Source of the DNA: Brachionus plicatilis
Lineage: Eukaryota; Rotifera; Eurotatoria; Ploima; Brachionidae
DNA: 64,000 nt
Reading direction: 5' to 3'
Assembly: GCA_010279815.1 (NCBI GenBank)
Contig: QEOQ01000508.1
Location: 6,936-70,935 of the forward strand
Program-made: the position numbers and the translations under genes
Notes under the pieces: model-generated
Databases searched by the model: none
What the model saw: the letters and a program-made list of their open reading frames with translations, nothing else
Told to the model about the DNA's origin: nothing
Shown: positions 59,441-64,000 of the stretch, piece after piece
How positions within the stretch are numbered: the first letter of the stretch is position 1
Layout: each line of letters opens with the position of its first letter

Positions 59441-60461
59441 CGACCAAAAATGTTATTTATTAAAATTTTTTAAAAATATGCTAAAATTTTATTTTAAACC
59501 AAATCTGGAAAAAAAATTTTGAAGATTTTTTATTAAAAATGAAAAATAAATTTACTAGCTTAAATCTGTTAAAAAAAAAGATTTTACATAAATTAATTTT
59601 TTTTATTAATTAATTAAATTTTTTGGCAAATGTTGAGTTTCAAACGTTTTATTGATTAAAAATTATTGATTTGAGAATTAAATCTAATTGTACAATAATT
59701 GTTATTAAAATATAAAGCAAGAATTGTCAGACATATCGTAAATTGCTACAAAAATATAAATTATAAATTATAAACTAGTTATATTATTAAACAAGATAGA
59801 GACTAGCTATGTTAACAAAAAAATTTCGTTAAATTATTTTATTCAACAAAACAAAACATATATTTGTTTATTTTAATTATGTTTTGTTTGATTTAATAAA
59901 TTGGTTGAATAAATTTGTTCATTTTTTATTTAATTTGTTGGGAATTTACAAAATTAGTTATATTAAATTATTGTAAGTCAATAAGATTTAAACTGTTCGA
60001 AATTCAAATTTATTATTACAAACACAGATTAAATCAGAAAAAAAATATCGTTTACGTTAATTAACGGTAGTTAACGAGGTTAACGATATTAAAATTTTTA
60101 ATTTTTTAAATAAATTATTAAATTAAATTTTTAATTTATAAATGTTGGTCAAAAAAACGTTAATGATGATAACTATTTTATGATTCAGGTATAAAATTGT
60201 ACAAAATGATTTAAAATTAAATTTCTTAAAAAATTTTTTGTTTTTTAAAATCGTTAAATTTTTCCGTTGAATAACGTTTTTTCAAAAAACAGAAGCATGC
60301 CCCGCTGTTTAAAAATTTTTTTTATAAAATTAGTTTTTATCGATGAACATCGATGTTAAATACAAAATTGTTTGACTGGAAAGTTTTCAGTTATTCTAAT
60401 TAATTTAACTATTTAAATTTTTTCTATGTTAAATTTTATCTTATTTTTATTTTAATTTTAA

Positions 60462-60520
60462 ACCGAAGGAGCTTTAGCTCTGAACTGTACAGATAAACAA
60501 TTATATATAAAAAATAAATT
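60462..60520 (+). repeat. 3' tail of a non-autonomous retroelement, copy 3
   Basis: CCGAAGGAGCTTTAGCTCTG followed by TACAGATAAACAATTATATA and an A-rich tail. Same module as the copies near 51421 and 56575. Confidence 0.55.
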
Positions 60521-60971
60521 CGAATGCTAAAATTTGATAATTTAATTTGATAAATAAAAGCACTTCATTTTTCAGACTTAGACAGATGATTTCAGTGATC
60601 AACTATTCTTTCATACAATTTCACTTTTTGGAGAAATTTTTTTTATTGAGAATTTTTTAATTTTTAAATATTTTTTTCTTAAGTTTTCATGTGTGTTCAA
60701 AGCTAATTAATCAATGGCCAACTAAAATAGGGTCATATTTAATTTTAAAATCGTCTACGGAGTCATTAATATTCTAGACATAGCATCGATACAATAATAA
60801 AAATTCATTTTTTTTTATTTTTGAGTTACCTAGGAGATTTATTTTGAGTGTGAAGGTAGTTTTTTATTATTCAAATGTACTAAGCATATTTCTTAATTTT
60901 AACTTTTATTTTAGATAAATCAAACTAATTTTTACTTTAATTTAATGAAATTTATCTAACTTTTCAAAAAA

Positions 60972-63284
60972 ATGACTGATATCTATAAAAACTACATTGC
61001 CTCTCTTGAAATCGAACCCTCAAGAGCAAATTTTTCCGCATATAACGACAAAGTAAATAAATTAAAAAAAAAAGAAGGAATTAAAAGTTTTAAAATTTAA
61101 AGAATTTTTCCCAATTGGTAAAAACCACTTTGTCAAATGCAGCAAACAGTGAGGATTTCTACGAGAGATTAGTCAATTTAAAGAATGAACAAAAAAAAAC
61201 CCTTCTTTACACGGAAGAATTATATAATCAAAAGCAATTGCTAAAAGAGACAATTCAAAAAAGTGAGCTAAATTTAAATGAAATAAAATCAGCGACATAT
61301 CCACCGCCAAGAGATGAAAATTATAAGTTTAATCTTAACACAGTGAGCGCTTATGAAAATAAGTTGACAAACCAAATCGAAAATGAAATAAAAGAATTTA
61401 CTAAAGTCGAGTCAAAGCCACCACTTCCCAAACAAAGCACTGTTAATTTTCAAGAAGCACTAACTAAGAGTTTGTATAGCGGTGAAAAACTTGATGAAAA
61501 AACTCACGAGCTCATTAGTGAAGACTTGAAACGAATTGAGAAAATATGGGAAAATTTTAAAATAGAAGAAGAACTAAATCCGAACAAAAAAAGTATTGAT
61601 TTTAATAGAAAATTCGAAAAACGTGTCAAAAAAGATTCTAAAAATTCAAAAAAAAAACAAATTGAATGGGTACCTAAATTGACTGTGCCTGAACCGTTTT
61701 CAATGACCATTCGTGAAAAAATAAAGTCAGAACAAAGGAAAATACAAACTCGCGAAACTCAGGATGAAAGAGAAAAACGCATTGAAGCAGAGCTTAGAGA
61801 ATGCAGCAAGCAATTTCGTGCTCAGCCAGTTCCCGCACATGTCACAGTGCCATTATATGAAAAGATAAAAAATGAAGAAGAACTAAGAAAATTGAGATTG
61901 AAAAAAATGAGTAAAGAATATATGGACAAAGTTTGCAAACCATTTAATCTTACTGAACCAAAAAAAAAAGAAAAAGAACGTAGACATTCGTACAGTGAGG
62001 GACAGAGTGAGTTTAATGCCCAACCTCTGCCAGACTTCTATTTTGATGAAGAATTGGACGAAAAGTATGCATGGAATTTTTTATTTTTAATGTATTGACT
62101 TTATTTTTTTCAGGGTAAAGGAACTGGAATTGTATAAACAATTAAAAAGTCAAATAAGAGCCATTGAACTTCTTAAACAAAGCAAGCTTCCTACTAATAT
62201 GCAATTGCAAGAGGAGAAGAAAAAATTGGAACAAGAAAGAGCCCAGATTTATATCAAAGAAATGTCTAAATTACAGAAAAAAATTGACAAGTCACTAGAA
62301 AGACGGGTAAAGTCAGCAAATAAAGGAAAACCGTCAAGAAATTCACACGATGTTCCTGACCATAACGCTATGTACAAAAAATTTGTCATTGAGATGGAAA
62401 TGAAGAAAACAGAAAATAGAAAAAACATAAAATCCGAGCCATTTGTTTTATTAACTGAAACAAGAACAAGGCCACCAAAAGAAGAAAAGTCAGCCCCAAA
62501 ACGAAGCAATAGCATGTCTAGATTGAGTTAGTTTTCAGTTTGAAAATTTAAAAAAAATTATTCTTTTATTTATAAGATAAGAGCCTTTCAGCATCAATGG
62601 ATGCTTTTCCAATTAAATATAATGAATCACATAAGCTAAGAGAGAGTCTTACCAAGTAACTTTAATGATTGAAATATTTAAAAATTTTGTGTAAATGATT
62701 TTTTTTTTTTAGGGAAAAAATTAATGACATGACTCGAAAGGAATTACAAAATGAGCATATTGAAAAGATGAAAAAATTAAAGCAAAAAAAATTACATGAT
62801 CAAATACAAGAAAAAATAAACTATGACCCAAAAGTTGTTAAGAAGAGCTTTGATCGCCATGCAAGAAAACTTAGGTATGTAAAAAAAAATATATTTTTTT
62901 GCTCATTTTTTAACTTTTTTATTCCAGACTTGATCAAAAAGCGATGGAAGAAGAATATGAAAAAGAAATAAACAATATGTATAAATCGATTGAAAATCGA
63001 AAACTACAATTTGAACAACTAGAAGAGGTTTGAAGCCAAAATTGTACTAGCTTGAATATATTTACTTTTTTTGTAGAAAAATTTGAGAAAAGCTATTGAA
63101 AAAAAATGCGAAGAAGCATTTAAACGTGCTGGTATCGAGCCAAATCAATTGTATGATACAAGGTAAGAATTTTTGGTAAAAATTTCATTAAAGATAATAT
63201 TTTTAAATTAATAAAAGGTCTTCAACTAAAGTAGCTAGCTCGGCAGTCCAAAATCCGATCGATACCGAATGGATTAATGAATAG
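60972..63284 (+). CDS. FAM161-family (UPF0564) centriole and ciliary protein
   Basis: Eight exons: 60972-61052, 61103-62064, 62114-62526, 62577-62655, 62713-62874, 62928-63027, 63077-63162 and 63218-63284, in frame to 649 residues (human FAM161A about 660). The family core reads WVPKLTVPEPFSMTIRE, then QFRAQPVPAHVTVPLYEKI and KVCKPFNLTEPKKKE, each matching FAM161A (WVPEITVPKPF, FRANPVPASV, KPF). The ends are rich in charged coiled coil (KEINDMTRKELQNEHIEKMK type). FAM161A binds microtubules at the centriole inner scaffold and photoreceptor connecting cilium. Whether it is the single ancestral FAM161 or the A form cannot be told. The second exon's acceptor (TTTAAAG at 61096-61102) is the weakest junction. 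Confidence 0.85.
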
Positions 63285-64000
63285 ATGTCAAACTCTAATT
63301 CAGTTATTTTCAAAAATTTTATGCAAAATTAAATAAAGTATTTAAATATTTATCTTCTTAGTTATTAATTGATCTTAATAAAATAAATAAGATATGATTA
63401 GGTAAATAAATTTAAAAAATCACCAAATTCTAACAATTTCGAATATTCATTTTTATGTGGGACATAAATTCGAGAACTGCATCAAAAAAGTATCAAAAAA
63501 CTAAAAATAACTTAAATTTAAAATTTTTCGTGAATATATAAGTAAAAACCTTAAGTACTATTTCTTGGTAGTACTTTTAACAAACATAAATTAAAATTCA
63601 TTATTTTAGAAATATAATGATTTATTTACTTAAATGCAAGAAAATTACTGATAAGGATTACTCATTAATTTACTTAAAGGTAAAAAATTAAAAAGCAAAA
63701 ATGAATGCAATATCTTTTAAACAATTTAGGCTGGAAAATTAAAAAATTTCATTAGAACATTTATTTAAAAAATAAAGTTTTAAAAATAAAAAAATGGTTT
63801 TAAAAAATTTGAATTATTATTGAAATTGAAATACTTGAAATATTGTGTTCGTTTGATACTGACTTACAGTTCTTTTCAAAAGAATTGTCATATGAAGTTT
63901 TTCGTATTTTTTACGTAGTACATTTAATGAAAATATGTCACGCAATATCAACTAAGAACATAAAAATTTGAAAAAAAATTAAAGCTTAAATAAAAAATCT
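63285..64000. other. Non-coding right flank
   Basis: AT-rich, no exon or repeat recognised. Confidence 0.4.

Larger units (their letters stand above)
58554..60971. other. Intergenic region between malectin and FAM161
   Basis: About 2.4 kb, AT-rich. Contains a 50-codon ORF at 58992-59144, an arm of a dispersed inverted-repeat family (59336-59440), AACG/GTTAAC-rich sequence around 60047-60080, and a retroelement tail at 60462-60520. Confidence 0.45.

Noticed and set aside
60047..60310. GTTAACG-rich block and a CAGCGGGGCATGC end as a transposon
   Set aside because: Only one end-like sequence was found, no partner repeat or target duplication; left as spacer.
1..64000. CRISPR array, prokaryotic operons or ribosomal RNA
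   Set aside because: Introns, gene families and composition are animal-like; the tandem arrays seen are MITE or MULE ends, and no rRNA-like GC-rich conserved block occurs.

Overview
The window is eukaryotic and almost certainly metazoan. It is very AT-rich, its genes have many introns of about 45-60 bases with GT..AG ends, and its products have clear animal orthologues: NBAS, importin-4, malectin, ferritin with an iron-responsive element, a DEG/ENaC channel, an arginine kinase, and ciliary proteins. The compact AT-rich genes, the phosphagen kinase of arginine-kinase type and the sparse non-LTR, MITE and Mutator-like debris fit a small protostome such as a monogonont rotifer (Brachionus-like). 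That assignment is inference; no species-specific marker was available.

Layout from left to right: a 7TM receptor (669-1682, +); a polycystin-2-like channel (2220-4274, +); a divergent pair CFAP410 (5614-6553, -) and ARMC7 (6786-7397, +); NBAS (8559-19838, +, nine exons, 2373 codons), whose introns hold a MITE copy, a fold-back element and a Mutator-like element with a FLYWCH remnant; ferritin (21521-22048, -) with an IRE hairpin just upstream; two tandem three-dsRBD genes of the TARBP2/PRKRA/Loquacious type (22983-24197 and 25821-27079, +); a hAT-type MITE; a DEG/ENaC channel (28388-30597, -); a dead, internally inverted LINE (31040-32345); a diverged tandem duplication (about 32860-34150) leading into an unrecognised helical gene (34161-35398, +); a divergent pair SHOC1-like (35480-40283, -) and importin-4 (40499-44742, +, 18 exons); a MITE; a short GAS8/DRC4-like coiled-coil gene (46314-47492, -); a gene fusing a CaMK-type pseudokinase to an arginine kinase (49492-53124, -); a long repeat-bearing gap; malectin (57635-58553, +); and a FAM161-family gene (60972-63284, +).

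Most gene models were built by reading splice sites and checking that every exon junction keeps frame and restores residues of the family. The spliced lengths of NBAS (2373 versus about 2371 residues in human), malectin, CFAP410, ARMC7 and FAM161 are close to the known family sizes, which supports the models. Four genes (CFAP410, GAS8-like, FAM161, PKD2-like) are ciliary, but I see no operon or shared regulation.

The most striking observation is the in-frame pseudokinase-arginine kinase fusion. Next are the Mutator-like element whose inverted ends are arrays of about 16-base C-rich units, the ferritin IRE, the tandem dsRBD paralogues, and the forward-inverted-forward LINE.
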